This document shows, in pieces, positions 8,972-18,335 of a DNA stretch of 64,000 bases. A program made the translations under genes and the position numbers. The stretch comes from Xanthobacteraceae bacterium (GTDB lineage: Bacteria > Pseudomonadota > Alphaproteobacteria > Rhizobiales > Xanthobacteraceae), in contig JARLIY010000043.1 in assembly GCA_031291475.1 (NCBI GenBank), positions 1-64,000 of the forward strand, read 5' to 3'. Within the stretch, counting starts at the first letter, position 1, and each line of letters begins with the position of its first letter. A model generated the notes under the pieces. The model searched no databases, was not told the origin of the DNA, and worked only from the letters and a program-made list of their open reading frames with translations.

Positions 8972-10201
8972 ATGACTGCTTCGCTTTCCGTTACCCAGCC
9001 GGACGCCGTTGCGGCGGCCTCGGCCATCGAAAAGCGGCCGCTCGAGCGCTACGTCGCGCCGGCGAAGCCTTCGCTTGTCGGTCTCTCGCGCGCCGCTCTC
9101 GCCGAGGCTTTGGGCACCGCCGGCGTGCCGGAACGGCAGCGGCGGATGCGCGTCCAGCAGATCTGGCACTGGCTGTATGTCCGTGGCGCGCAGGACTTCG
9201 ATGCCATGACCACCTTGTCGAAGGAGCTTCGCACCGCATTGGCCGAACGCTTCACGCTGGCGCGCCCGGAAATCGCCGCCGAGCAAATCTCCGTCGACGG
9301 CACGCGCAAGTGGCTGATCCGCCTGCCGGGCGAACTCGCCGACCGGCCGCATGAGGTGGAGTGCGTGTATATTCCGGAAACCGATCGCGGCACGCTCTGC
9401 ATTTCCAGCCAGGTCGGTTGCACGCTCAATTGCACCTTTTGCCATACCGGCACGCAGCGCCTTGTGCGCAATCTCACGGCCGGCGAGATCGTCGGTCAGG
9501 TCGTGCTGGCGCGCGACCGGCTGGAGGACTGGCGTACGGCGCCGACCGGCACCGAGCCGGAGAAGCGCCTCGTCTCCAACGTGGTGATGATGGGGATGGG
9601 CGAGCCGCTCTACAATTTCGAGGCGGTGCGCGACGGCCTCAATGTCGTGGCCGACGGCGAGGGTCTGAGCATTTCCAAGCGGCGGATCACGTTATCGACT
9701 TCGGGCGTGGTGCCGAATATCGCGCGCGCCGGCGATGAGATCGGCGTCATGCTGGCGGTTTCGCTGCACGCCGTCACCGACGAATTGCGCAACCACCTGG
9801 TGCCGCTCAACCGCAAATATCCGCTGCGCGATTTGCTCGACGCCTGCCGGCATTATCCCGGGCTCTCCAATGCGCGGCGCATCACCTTCGAATACGTCAT
9901 GCTCAAAGGCATCAATGATTCGCTTACAGAAGCGCGCGCGCTGGTGCGCCTGGTCAAGGGCATTCCCGCCAAGATCAATCTCATCCCGTTCAATCCCTGG
10001 CCGGGCAGCAAATATGAATGCTCGGACTGGGAGCAGATCGAGAAATTCTCCGAGATCGTCTTCGACGCCGGCTACGCCTCGCCGGTGCGCACCCCGCGCG
10101 GCCGCGACATCCTCGCCGCCTGCGGCCAGCTCAAGAGCGCGAGCGAAAAGATTTCCGCGCGTGAGCGGTTGGCGCTGCGTGCCATGGCGATGACCGATTG
10201 A
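8972..10201 (+). CDS. rlmN: Dual-specificity 23S rRNA (A2503)/tRNA (A37) C2-methyltransferase
   Basis: Radical SAM methyltransferase of 409 residues that methylates adenosine C2 in 23S rRNA position 2503 and in some tRNAs. Seen: N-terminal RNA-binding region ([15 protein letters not shown]), the cluster motif C150-TLN-C154-TF-C157, [11 protein letters not shown], and the C-terminal CGQL with the methyl-carrying catalytic cysteine (about residue 387). The length is a little above average because of a 30-residue N-terminal extension. Confidence 0.96.
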   Translation: MTASLSVTQPDAVAAASAIEKRPLERYVAPAKPSLVGLSRAALAEALGTAGVPERQRRMRVQQIWHWLYVRGAQDFDAMTTLSKELRTALAERFTLARPEIAAEQISVDGTRKWLIRLPGELADRPHEVECVYIPETDRGTLCISSQVGCTLNCTFCHTGTQRLVRNLTAGEIVGQVVLARDRLEDWRTAPTGTEPEKRLVSNVVMMGMGEPLYNFEAVRDGLNVVADGEGLSISKRRITLSTSGVVPNIARAGDEIGVMLAVSLHAVTDELRNHLVPLNRKYPLRDLLDACRHYPGLSNARRITFEYVMLKGINDSLTEARALVRLVKGIPAKINLIPFNPWPGSKYECSDWEQIEKFSEIVFDAGYASPVRTPRGRDILAACGQLKSASEKISARERLALRAMAMTD

Positions 10202-10209
10202 CGCGCTTC

Positions 10210-10638
10210 ATGAGCGTCATCCTCCGTCTGATGGCGATTTTTCTTGCCTACATTCTGGCCTGCATTACCGCTTCGCTGGTGCTCACCATCGGCACGCTGA
10301 CCCCGCATTGGGACGATCTGGCGTCGCTCGGCCTGCAATCGGCGGCGGTGTGGGTCGTCGTCGCGGTCGGCGCGGCGATCATCGGAGCGGTTGCCATGTT
10401 GCCGACACTGTTGATTGTTGCGCTGGCCGAGGGCTTCGCCTGGCGATCTGTCATCCTCTATGGGGCGCTTGGCGGTGTGCTGGCGCTCGCGCTGTGCTAC
10501 GGCATGGGCTTCGCCGGTTACATCGGTGAGCCCGATAGCTTCCTGGCGCGTGAGCGCGAGGTGCTAGCCGCCGCCGGTATCGCCGGCGGCCTCGTTTATT
10601 GGCTGTTTGCCGGCCGCCGGGCCGGCGCGTGGAAGTGA
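10210..10638 (+). CDS. Small integral membrane protein, unknown function
   Basis: About 142 residues with four likely membrane segments (near residues 2-28, 40-68, 74-98 and 117-135). I do not recognise the family. ATG 10210 is eight bases after rlmN; a TTG at 10198 overlapping the rlmN stop is an alternative start. It is tightly packed between rlmN and the PAP2 gene (15-base gap), suggesting one transcript. Confidence 0.7.
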   Translation: MSVILRLMAIFLAYILACITASLVLTIGTLTPHWDDLASLGLQSAAVWVVVAVGAAIIGAVAMLPTLLIVALAEGFAWRSVILYGALGGVLALALCYGMGFAGYIGEPDSFLAREREVLAAAGIAGGLVYWLFAGRRAGAWK

Positions 10639-10653
10639 GCGCAAGGTAAGCTG

Positions 10654-11415
10654 ATGAACCGGACCGGGCTTGCCGTCGCGCTCGCTATTGCCGTGGTGGT
10701 CGGCGGCGTTTTCGCGCTTTATCCGCAATGGGATCTCAACATCGCCGCCTTGTTCTACGATCCGGCGACCCACAGATTCCGGGCCTGGGGCACGATCTGG
10801 ATGGACCATGCGCGCGACGCGGGAAGCCTGCTCATCACCCTCCTTGCGGCGCCGGCCTTTTTAGCCATCCTCGGCAAACTCGTCATGCCGCGGCGGCGCA
10901 TGCTGATTCCCGGCCGCGCCGTGGTGTTCCTGATCATCACCTTGGCGCTCGGGCCGGGTCTCCTCGCCAACAAGATTTTAAAGGATCATTGGGCGCGGAT
11001 GCGGCCGGAGGACATTATGCAGCTCGGCGGCACGCGCGCCTTCACACCGTGGTGGGATCCGCGCGGTCCGTGCCAGGAGAATTGCTCGTTCATTGCCGGC
11101 GAGCCCTCGGGCGCGTTCTGGACGCTCGCCCCGGCGGCGCTCGTACCGCCGCAATGGCGGCCGCTCGCCTATGGCGGCGCCCTCTTGTTCGGCGCGGGGA
11201 TGGGCGCCTTGCGCATGGCCGGCGGCGCGCATTTCTTCACCGATGTGGTGTTTGCCGGCATATTCATGTTCCTGCTGATCTGGATTTTCCACGGCCTGAT
11301 CTATCGCTGGCGGTTGACGCGGCTATCGGATGAGACCATCGAGCGGCCGCTCCAACGGTCGGGCGAGATGCTTGCGGCGCTCCTGCGGCGATTGACCGGG
11401 CGCAAAAGCCTGTGA
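10654..11415 (+). CDS. PAP2-family membrane phosphatase (lipid phosphatase-like)
   Basis: 253 residues, several membrane segments. PAP2 motif 1 is KDHWARMRP (about 109-117) and motif 3 is RMAGGAHFFTDVVFAG (about 187-202), with the catalytic His and Asp. Motif 2, normally PSGH, reads CSFIAGEPSG, with Glu where the general-acid His usually sits; this variant is seen in a subset of bacterial PAP2 proteins. Likely lipid or undecaprenyl/lipid A phosphate hydrolysis on the periplasmic side, but the substrate is not determinable. Confidence 0.82.
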   Translation: MNRTGLAVALAIAVVVGGVFALYPQWDLNIAALFYDPATHRFRAWGTIWMDHARDAGSLLITLLAAPAFLAILGKLVMPRRRMLIPGRAVVFLIITLALGPGLLANKILKDHWARMRPEDIMQLGGTRAFTPWWDPRGPCQENCSFIAGEPSGAFWTLAPAALVPPQWRPLAYGGALLFGAGMGALRMAGGAHFFTDVVFAGIFMFLLIWIFHGLIYRWRLTRLSDETIERPLQRSGEMLAALLRRLTGRKSL

Positions 11416-11510
11416 AGCCGCGCTTGCGTCGGACCCGCGTGCGCCTATAGTCCGCGCGGTTTTCGGGGGTTTGCCCGGCACGTGGTTTTTTCCAATATCG
11501 AAGAGCTGCA

Positions 11511-12743
11511 ATGTCAAAGGGTGACGTGAAGAAAGTCGTGCTGGCCTATTCCGGGGGTCTCGACACGTCGATCATCCTGAAGTGGCTGCAGACCACTTAT
11601 GGCTGTGAAGTCGTCACTTTCACCGCCGATCTCGGGCAGGGCGAGGAGCTCGAACTGGCGCGGAAGAAGGCGCTGATGCTCGGCATCAAGCCGCAAAATA
11701 TTTTCATCGAGGATTTGCGCGAAGAATTCGTGCGCGACTACGTCTTCCCGATGTTTCGCGCCAACGCGCTCTATGAGGGCCAGTATCTGCTCGGCACCGC
11801 GATCGCGCGGCCGCTGATCGCCAAGAAGCAGATCGAGATCGCGGAGAAAGTCGGCGCCGACGCCGTCGCCCATGGCGCGACCGGAAAGGGCAACGACCAG
11901 GTGCGCTTCGAGCTCGCCTATTATGCGCTCAAGCCCGACGTGAAAGTCATCGCGCCCTGGCGCGAATGGCAGTTCAAATCGCGCGAGGCTTTGCTCGCCT
12001 TTGCCGAAAAAAATCAGATTCCCGTCGCCAAGGACAAACGGGGCGAGGCGCCGTTTTCGACCGACGCCAACCTCCTGCACACCTCCTCCGAGGGCAAGGT
12101 GCTGGAAAATCCCGGCGAAGAAGTGCCGGACTATGTTTATTCCCGCACTGACGATCCCGCGGCGGCGCCCGACAAGCCCGAACACGTCACCATCGATTTC
12201 GAGCGTGGCGATCCGGTTGCCATCGGCGGCAAAAAAATGTCGCCCGCCGCGCTCCTCGCCGCGCTCAACGCGCTGGGCAGGCGCCACGGTATCGGCCGCG
12301 TCGATCTGGTTGAGAACCGTTTCGTCGGCATGAAATCGCGCGGCATGTATGAGACGCCGGGCGGCACCATCCTGCTTGCGTCCCATCGCGGCATCGAATC
12401 GATCACGCTCGATCGCGGCGCTGCGCATCTGAAGGACGAACTGATGCCGAAATATGCCGAGCTGATCTACTACGGCTTCTGGTTCTCGCCTGAGCGCGAA
12501 ATGATGCAAGCGGCGATCGACAAGAGCCAGGAATTCGTCACCGGCCGGGTGCGGCTCAAGCTCTACAAGGGCAATGCCGTCGTGGTGGGGCGCGAGAGCA
12601 AATATTCGCTCTACGACCAGGATCTGGTGACCTTCGAAGACGGCAAGGTCGCCTACGACCAGCGCGACGCCGAAGGCTTTATCCGGCTGAACGCGCTACG
12701 GCTACGCACGCTCGGGCAGCGGAAGCGGAAGCTGAAATTGTAG
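11511..12743 (+). CDS. argG: Argininosuccinate synthase
   Basis: Joins citrulline and aspartate with ATP in arginine biosynthesis. 410 residues, normal length. The PP-loop AYSGGLDTS (12-20) binds ATP; further family blocks are [27 protein letters not shown], and the C-terminal region [18 protein letters not shown]. It is preceded by about 95 bases of non-coding DNA and followed by a palindromic repeat. No other arginine gene is nearby. Confidence 0.97.
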   Translation: MSKGDVKKVVLAYSGGLDTSIILKWLQTTYGCEVVTFTADLGQGEELELARKKALMLGIKPQNIFIEDLREEFVRDYVFPMFRANALYEGQYLLGTAIARPLIAKKQIEIAEKVGADAVAHGATGKGNDQVRFELAYYALKPDVKVIAPWREWQFKSREALLAFAEKNQIPVAKDKRGEAPFSTDANLLHTSSEGKVLENPGEEVPDYVYSRTDDPAAAPDKPEHVTIDFERGDPVAIGGKKMSPAALLAALNALGRRHGIGRVDLVENRFVGMKSRGMYETPGGTILLASHRGIESITLDRGAAHLKDELMPKYAELIYYGFWFSPEREMMQAAIDKSQEFVTGRVRLKLYKGNAVVVGRESKYSLYDQDLVTFEDGKVAYDQRDAEGFIRLNALRLRTLGQRKRKLKL

Positions 12744-12767
12744 GTAAGCCGCCCCAACATTTTCGTC

Positions 12768-12851
12768 ATGGCCGGGCTTGACCCGGCCATCCACCTTGCA
12801 GCCGCCAAAGATGGATCACCGGGTCACGGCGCTTCGCGCCGGCCCGGTGAT
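12768..12851. repeat. Two adjacent palindromic repeat units (REP-like)
   Basis: Unit 1 is ATGGCCGGG-cttga-CCCGGCCAT (12768-12790). Unit 2 (12815-12851) is an ATCACCGGGTC/GGCCCGGTGAT outer pair around a CGGCGC-ttc-GCGCCG hairpin. This style of intergenic palindrome is widespread in Bradyrhizobium-type genomes. It separates the convergent argG and sdhB genes and may act as a bidirectional terminator. Confidence 0.7.
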
Positions 12852-12861
12852 GATGCCGGCG

Positions 12862-13641
12862 CTACACCTGCCGCTCGACCAGCGCGCGCTTGATCTCGGC
12901 GATGGCCTTCGCCGGGTTGAGGTGCTTCGGGCAAGCCTTGGCGCAGTTCATGATGGTGTGGCAGCGATAGAGCCGGAACGGGTCTTCCAGATCGTCGAGC
13001 CGTTCGCCGGTGGCCTCGTCGCGCGAGTCGGAAATCCAGCGCTGCGCCTGCAGCAGCGCTGCCGGCCCCAGAAAGCGTTCCGAGTTCCACCAATAGCTCG
13101 GGCAGGCGGTCGAGCAGCAGGCGCAGAGGATGCATTCGTAGAGACCGTCGAGTTTCTGCCGGTCGTCGTGGCTCTGCTTCCACTCCTTCTGCGGCGTCGG
13201 CGAGACCGTTTGCAGCCACGGCTTGATCGAGGCGTACTGGGCGTAAAAGTTGGTGAGGTCGGGCACGAGGTCCTTGACCACCGGCATGTGCGGCAGCGGA
13301 TAGATGCGCACCGGCCCGCTCACCTCGCTCATCGCCTTGGTGCAGGCGAGCGTATTGGTGCCGTCGATATTCATCGAGCAGGAGCCGCAGATGCCCTCGC
13401 GGCAGGAGCGGCGGAAGGTCAGCGTCGCGTCGATATTGGTCTTGATCCAGATCAGCGCGTCGAGAACCATCGGTCCGCAATCGCCGGTATTGACGTAATA
13501 GGTGTCGATGCGCGGATTGCCGCCATCGTCGGGGCTCCAGCGATAGACGCGGAATTCGCGCTCGGACTTGGCTTTCGCCGGATGCGGCCAGGTCTTGCCT
13601 TCGCCGATCTTGGAATTTTTGGGCAGCGTGAACTGGACCAT
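12862..13641 (-). CDS. sdhB: Succinate dehydrogenase iron-sulfur subunit
   Basis: 259 residues; carries electrons from SdhA flavin to quinone. The [2Fe-2S] motif is CREGICGSC plus a distal cysteine (NTLACTK); the [4Fe-4S]/[3Fe-4S] region has [16 protein letters not shown] and [20 protein letters not shown] 13641 has GAGGT upstream; the longer open frame runs back into sdhA antisense-frame sequence and is not real. Last gene of sdhCDAB. Confidence 0.97.
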   Translation of the reverse strand: MVQFTLPKNSKIGEGKTWPHPAKAKSEREFRVYRWSPDDGGNPRIDTYYVNTGDCGPMVLDALIWIKTNIDATLTFRRSCREGICGSCSMNIDGTNTLACTKAMSEVSGPVRIYPLPHMPVVKDLVPDLTNFYAQYASIKPWLQTVSPTPQKEWKQSHDDRQKLDGLYECILCACCSTACPSYWWNSERFLGPAALLQAQRWISDSRDEATGERLDDLEDPFRLYRCHTIMNCAKACPKHLNPAKAIAEIKRALVERQV

Positions 13642-13661
13642 GAAAACCTCAATGCATCCGT

Positions 13662-15497
13662 TTAGTAGACGCGTTTTTTCGGCTCGACATAGGCCACGTC
13701 GTTGGTGAGCGTGTAGGTGTGCACCGGCCGGTAGTCGATCGTCACCTTGCCGGTTCGGATGTCGAGCCACGCCTGCGTGTGTTTCATCCAATTCTTGTCG
13801 TCGCGATCGGGAAAGTCCTCGCGCGCGTGGGCGCCGCGGCTTTCCGTGCGATTGAGCGCCGAATCCACGGTGACGACGGCCTGCTCGATCAGGTTGACGA
13901 ATTCGAGCGTCTCGATCAGGTCCGAATTCCAGATCAGCGAGCGGTCGCTGACGTGCAGGTCGCCGACACCGTTGAACACTTCGTGGATGAGCTTGGAGCC
14001 TTCCTGGAGCACCTCGCTGGTGCGGAACACGGCGCAATTGCTTTGCATCACGTGTTGCATCCTGCCGCGCAGCTGCGCCGTCGGCGTGCCGCCCGAGGCG
14101 TTGCGGAACTTATCGAGCCGCGACAGCGCGCGCTCGGCGGAGTCCTTCGGCAGCTCGGGATGCTTGTCGTTGGGCATCAGCATTTCGGCGCAGCGCAGCG
14201 CCGCCGCGCGGCCGAAGACCACGAGATCGATCAGCGAATTCGATCCCAGCCGGTTGGCGCCGTGGACGGAGACGCAAGCGGCTTCGCCGAGCGCCATCAT
14301 GCCGGGCACCACGTAATCGGGGTTGCCGTCTTTCTTGATCAGCGCCTCGCCGTGATAATTCGTGGCGATACCCCCCATGTTGTAATGCGCGGTCGGCACG
14401 ATCGGCACCGGCTCATGGGTGAGATCGACTCCGGCGAAGATGCGCGCCGACTCGGTGATCCCCGGCAGCCGCTCGGCGATGACCTGCGGGTCGAGATGGT
14501 CGAGATGCAGGAAGATGTGGTCCTTCTTTGGCCCGACGCCGCGGCCTTCGCGAATTTCGATGGTCATGGCGCGGGAAACGACGTCGCGGGAGGCCAAGTC
14601 CTTGGCCGACGGCGCATAGCGCTCCATGAAGCGCTCGCCCTCGGAATTGACCAGATAGGCGCCTTCGCCGCGGGCGCCCTCGGTGATCAGCACGCCGGCG
14701 CCGTACACGCCGGTCGGATGAAACTGCACGAATTCCATGTCCTGCAGCGGCAGGCCGGCGCGCAGCACCATGGCGTTGCCGTCGCCGGTCTGGGTATGCG
14801 CGCCGGTGCACGAGGCATAGGCGCGCCCGTAGCCGCCGGTCGCGATCACCGTCATTTGCGCGGAAAAGCGATGGATCGAGCCGTCGTCGAGGTTGAGCGC
14901 GATGACGCCGCGGCAGCGGCCGTCGTCGTCCATGATCAGATCGATGGCGAAATACTCGATGAAGAACTCGGCCGCGTGGCGCAGCGCCTGGCCGTACATC
15001 GTATGCAGCATGGCGTGGCCGGTGCGGTCGGCGGCGGCGCAGGTGCGTTGTGCGGTGCCCTTGCCGTAATGGGTGGTCATGCCGCCGAACGGCCGCTGAT
15101 AGATCTTGCCGTCTTCCCGGCGGGAGAACGGCAGGCCCCAATGCTCGAGCTCGTAAACCGCCTCCGGCGCGTTGCGGCACAGATATTCGATGGCGTCCTG
15201 GTCGCCGAGCCAGTCCGAACCCTTGACGGTATCGTACATGTGCCAGCGCCAGTCGTCTTCGCCCATATTGCCGAGAGCGGCCGCGATGCCGCCCTGCGCC
15301 GCCACCGTGTGCGATCGGGTCGGGAAGTCCTTGGTGATGCAGGCGGTTCGCAATCCGGCTTCGCTGCAGCCGACCACGGCGCGCAAGCCCGCGCCGCCGG
15401 CGCCGATAATGACGACATCGTAAGCGTGATCCTCGATCGGATAAGCGCGACCGTTGGTGGCCGGGGCGCCCTGTCCGTTGCCTCCGTTCGTCGCCAT
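13662..15497 (-). CDS. sdhA: Succinate dehydrogenase flavoprotein subunit
   Basis: 611 residues. FAD-binding dinucleotide fold [13 protein letters not shown] near the N-terminus; the histidine that binds FAD covalently lies in [10 protein letters not shown]; substrate-site residues are in [10 protein letters not shown] and [11 protein letters not shown]. Oxidises succinate to fumarate at the inner membrane. ATG 15497 is chosen; a GTG at 15503 would overlap the sdhD stop (GTGA) and is equally possible for translational coupling. Confidence 0.97.
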   Translation of the reverse strand: MATNGGNGQGAPATNGRAYPIEDHAYDVVIIGAGGAGLRAVVGCSEAGLRTACITKDFPTRSHTVAAQGGIAAALGNMGEDDWRWHMYDTVKGSDWLGDQDAIEYLCRNAPEAVYELEHWGLPFSRREDGKIYQRPFGGMTTHYGKGTAQRTCAAADRTGHAMLHTMYGQALRHAAEFFIEYFAIDLIMDDDGRCRGVIALNLDDGSIHRFSAQMTVIATGGYGRAYASCTGAHTQTGDGNAMVLRAGLPLQDMEFVQFHPTGVYGAGVLITEGARGEGAYLVNSEGERFMERYAPSAKDLASRDVVSRAMTIEIREGRGVGPKKDHIFLHLDHLDPQVIAERLPGITESARIFAGVDLTHEPVPIVPTAHYNMGGIATNYHGEALIKKDGNPDYVVPGMMALGEAACVSVHGANRLGSNSLIDLVVFGRAAALRCAEMLMPNDKHPELPKDSAERALSRLDKFRNASGGTPTAQLRGRMQHVMQSNCAVFRTSEVLQEGSKLIHEVFNGVGDLHVSDRSLIWNSDLIETLEFVNLIEQAVVTVDSALNRTESRGAHAREDFPDRDDKNWMKHTQAWLDIRTGKVTIDYRPVHTYTLTNDVAYVEPKKRVY

Positions 15498-15499
15498 GC

Positions 15500-15898
15500 T
15501 CACACTCCGAACGACAGCTTGAAGATGCCGTAGGCCGAGGCCAGGGCCACGGCGATGCAGAAGAACGTATTGGCCATGATCAGGATCAGCTTGGCGACTT
15601 CGTCATGCACGTAATCCTCGATGATCACCTGCATGCCGATCCGCATATGGGTGGTGATCGAGGCGATGAACAACAGCATGATGATGGCGACCAGCGGCGT
15701 GCCGAGAATCTGTGCCGCGGCGGCCTGGTTGCGGCCGAGCAACATGACGATGATGACGATCGCAGCGATGGTCAGCGGAATATTGGCGACGGCGGTGAGG
15801 CGCTGGCGCCAGAAATGATCGGTGCCGGAGCGCGCCGCGCCGCGGCCGAGCACGCGCGCGAGCGGCGTGCGCATATGCTTGAGGGGGGTCTGGCTCAT
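15500..15898 (-). CDS. sdhD: Succinate dehydrogenase membrane anchor subunit
   Basis: 132 residues with three membrane segments (about 38-55, 63-83 and 104-126). Conserved SdhD parts: [17 protein letters not shown] near the N-terminus and the quinone/heme-side segment [21 protein letters not shown], where the His of the THMR motif is the likely heme ligand. Start ATG overlaps the sdhC stop by four bases (ATGA). Confidence 0.93.
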   Translation of the reverse strand: MSQTPLKHMRTPLARVLGRGAARSGTDHFWRQRLTAVANIPLTIAAIVIIVMLLGRNQAAAAQILGTPLVAIIMLLFIASITTHMRIGMQVIIEDYVHDEVAKLILIMANTFFCIAVALASAYGIFKLSFGV

Positions 15899-16305
15899 CG
15901 CGGCCCTCCCATCGCCAACAGGCCGACGATCCACAGCAGGACGGTGATCGCGATCGAGCCGATCAGATTGGCGGCGGCGAGCCATTCGCGCTCGCCCGGG
16001 CTGAAGCCGCGGCCGGTATCCCAGATCAGGTGGCGGATGCCGCCGAGCATGTGATGGATCAGCGCCCAAGTGTAGCCGAACAGGATCAAGCGGCCGATGA
16101 TCGACCCGGCAAACCATTCGAACTTGGCGTAACCATTGGGTCCGGAAGCAGCGGCGAGGAACCACCAGGCGAGGAGAAGCGTGCCGAAATAGAGGCCGAA
16201 TCCGGTGATGCGATGGGCGATCGACATCATCATCGTCAGCATCGGCCGGTAGATTTGCAGGTGCGGCGACAGCGGCCGTGCGGCGGGGGCCTTGGTTTCG
16301 GCCAT
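15895..16305 (-). CDS. sdhC: Succinate dehydrogenase cytochrome b556 subunit
   Basis: About 136 residues with three membrane segments. Family signatures RPLSPHLQIYRP, SIAHRITGFGLYFGTLL and the heme-ligand region HHMLGGIRHLIWDTGRGF. First gene of sdhCDAB, divergent from a LysR regulator. ATG 16305 is chosen; ATG 16314 would add three residues. No strong Shine-Dalgarno sequence is visible for either. Confidence 0.94.
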   Translation of the reverse strand: MAETKAPAARPLSPHLQIYRPMLTMMMSIAHRITGFGLYFGTLLLAWWFLAAASGPNGYAKFEWFAGSIIGRLILFGYTWALIHHMLGGIRHLIWDTGRGFSPGEREWLAAANLIGSIAITVLLWIVGLLAMGGPR

Positions 16306-16453
16306 GGGATGCATTCCGAATTCGATCGACGCCAACAGGAGCTGACGCCAAGCTTGAGCAACGTTCCTAGCCAATCCGGCCGTATGCTGCAATGCGATAG
16401 CGGCTGACGATTGCCGGTAGATGGTTCATGCTTCGTATTAGACGAAAGATTAG

Positions 16454-16491
16454 CATTGAACAGCCTATGCCCAATTGGCATTATTCAAATG
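16454..16491. promoter_or_regulatory. Possible LysR-type operator between sdhC and lysR-like gene
   Basis: A clean inverted repeat ATGCC-caatt-GGCAT (16467-16481) lies between outer CATTGAA (16454-16460) and TTCAAATG (16484-16491) elements in a locally AT-rich patch. It is 33 to 70 bases upstream of the chosen GTG start of the LysR-family gene and about 150 bases from sdhC. Position and symmetry suit an autoregulatory LysR site; not proven. Confidence 0.4.
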
Positions 16492-16523
16492 TTAGCTTCG
16501 TCAATTACGAAGGCAGGGTTTCC

Positions 16524-17414
16524 GTGCGCTTCGACCTCGCCGACCTCAGCCTGTTCCGTCATGTGGTGGAGGCGGGCAGCATCACTCACGGCGCCGCCCG
16601 CGCCAACCTGGCGCTTGCCGCCGCTTCGACCCGCATCAGCAACATGGAGGAAACGCTCGGCGTCGCGCTGCTGACCCGCGGTCGGGCGGGGGTCGTTCCG
16701 ACGCAAGCCGGCCGCACCCTGCTGCAGCACGCGCGCGCCATCCTGCGCCAAGCCGAGCGCTTGCACGAGGATCTCGGCGCCTACGGCGGCGGCCTCGCCG
16801 GGCAAATTCGCGTGTTGTCGAACACCAACGCGCTGACCGAGTTCCTGCCCGAGGCGCTCAGCTCATTCCTTGCCGCGCATCCGAGCGTCAGCGTCGATCT
16901 GGAAGAACGCCTGAGCGACGAAATCGTCGGGCTGATCGCCGAGGGCGTCGCTGACCTCGGCATCGTCGCCGGCACGGTCGATGCGCGCGCGCTTGAAACC
17001 TATCCGTTCCGCCGCGACCGCTTCGTGCTCGTGGTCGCGCGCGGGCATGCCTTGGCGAAGCGGGCGAAGATCGCGTTTGAAGATGTTCTCGACCACGATT
17101 TCGTCGGTCTCGATCGCGCCAGCGCGCTCCAGCGGTTTCTCGCCAGCAAGGCGGTGCGCATCGGCCGGCCGTTGCGCTTGCGCGTGCAATTACGCAGCTT
17201 CGACGCCGTGTGCCGGCTTGTGGAATGCAAGGTCGGCATCGGCATCGTGCCGCAGACCACCGCGCAGCGCGTCGCCAAGACCATGGCGATCGCGATCGTT
17301 CCGCTCACTGATGCCTGGGCGGTGCGCGAGCTGACGATCTGCGTCCGCAACATGAAGGAATTGCCGCTCTATGCGCGGCAGCTGGTGGAGCATTTGCGCG
17401 GCAGCGATCAGTAG
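16524..17414 (+). CDS. LysR-family transcriptional regulator
   Basis: 296 residues. N-terminal winged helix-turn-helix (about 1-62): DLADLSLFRHVVEAGSITHGAA and STRISNMEETLGVALLTRGRAGVVPTQAGRTLL. The remainder is a periplasmic-binding-protein-like effector domain (QIRVLSNTNALTEFLPEAL, VADLGIVAGTVDA, VECKVGIGIVPQTTA). Start GTG 16524 fits the family start; an ATG at 16428 would place the inverted repeat inside the gene. Divergent from sdhC; a role in controlling sdh or the nearby mesaconyl-CoA hydratase is possible but unproven. Confidence 0.9.
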   Translation: MRFDLADLSLFRHVVEAGSITHGAARANLALAAASTRISNMEETLGVALLTRGRAGVVPTQAGRTLLQHARAILRQAERLHEDLGAYGGGLAGQIRVLSNTNALTEFLPEALSSFLAAHPSVSVDLEERLSDEIVGLIAEGVADLGIVAGTVDARALETYPFRRDRFVLVVARGHALAKRAKIAFEDVLDHDFVGLDRASALQRFLASKAVRIGRPLRLRVQLRSFDAVCRLVECKVGIGIVPQTTAQRVAKTMAIAIVPLTDAWAVRELTICVRNMKELPLYARQLVEHLRGSDQ

Positions 17415-17437
17415 TCGGGCATCAGGATCAGCCGGCG

Positions 17438-18268
17438 TTAGGCTTCAACCACAAGTGTCGCCGCGACGACTTCGCTGTCGGTGACGTAATGGTTGACCTG
17501 CTGGGCGGGCAGATGTTGCCGGGCCCGATATGAACTCACCTCGCCGATGACCTTATTTCTTCTGAGCTCGTCGATGATGTAGTCACGTTCGGCATTCGTA
17601 TCGGAATCGGTCGCGTGGGTGATCTGAAAAGTGAGTTGCGTCAGCGAAAAGCCGGTATCTTTGGTCCCGGCTCCGACCCAGTAGACGTGCTCGTGATCCG
17701 GCGGCCGGTGCGTTTTTAGCCACAAATCGGCCGTCCCCAACGTCGCCTGCGCACGTGTGATGCTGAGCGCCCAAAATCGAATGTGATGACGCTTGCGCGG
17801 GCTGTTATCGATGGCCTTCTGGAAGCCGATGTCCTGGCCGCGACCGAAAAGATAGAGCGTGCTGAACGGGGCCGTCGGATAAGGCGAGTTGAGCACGAAG
17901 GCGCGAACCATGCGCCACGCACTCGCGAGATTAAGCCGATCGGCCTCCGACCAGCCGGCTCTCGCAAACGCGGTGCGGAGCTGTTGCAGCGTGCCTGCAA
18001 GCACGAGATTAACCGGATCGCCAGGCAGTCCATCGCCGGTAATGGTGTAGCGCGGAACATGCTTGCGCTGGAGAATTTTCAGACTGATGACAACGGTGCG
18101 CGGCAAGATGACGTAAGCGGCGATGCCGTAAGTCACGGCGAACGCCAGAACCCATGGCAGTCGGTGGTCGGCGAATCTGAAGACGACAAAGACAATCAGC
18201 CAGACGCTCAACGCGCCCAACGCCAGAACGAGCAGGCGCCGCAAAAAGCGTTTCAGCATTCTCACCAT
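17438..18268 (-). CDS. Membrane protein with LssY C-terminal domain
   Basis: 276 residues. Two N-terminal membrane segments (about 9-31 and 37-58) precede an LssY-C type domain with GDPVNLVLAGTLQQLRTAFARAGW, LFGRGQDIGFQKAIDNSPRKRHHIRFW and VYWVGAGTKDTGFSLTQLTFQITH. Similar C-terminal domains follow PAP2/DedA modules in LssY proteins; here only the anchor and the C-domain exist. Molecular function is unknown. Converges with the LysR gene. Confidence 0.75.
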   Translation of the reverse strand: MVRMLKRFLRRLLVLALGALSVWLIVFVVFRFADHRLPWVLAFAVTYGIAAYVILPRTVVISLKILQRKHVPRYTITGDGLPGDPVNLVLAGTLQQLRTAFARAGWSEADRLNLASAWRMVRAFVLNSPYPTAPFSTLYLFGRGQDIGFQKAIDNSPRKRHHIRFWALSITRAQATLGTADLWLKTHRPPDHEHVYWVGAGTKDTGFSLTQLTFQITHATDSDTNAERDYIIDELRRNKVIGEVSSYRARQHLPAQQVNHYVTDSEVVAATLVVEA

Positions 18269-18335
18269 CGAGCTGCCGTAACCGTCTCGTGTTCCACCGT
18301 GGCCAGGTAGCTGTAAAGATGTTACAAAATCGCGA

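Noticed and set aside
13719-15533. 604-codon open frame on the plus strand
   Set aside because: It is antisense to sdhA, has no family resemblance and reflects GC-rich codon bias of the real gene.
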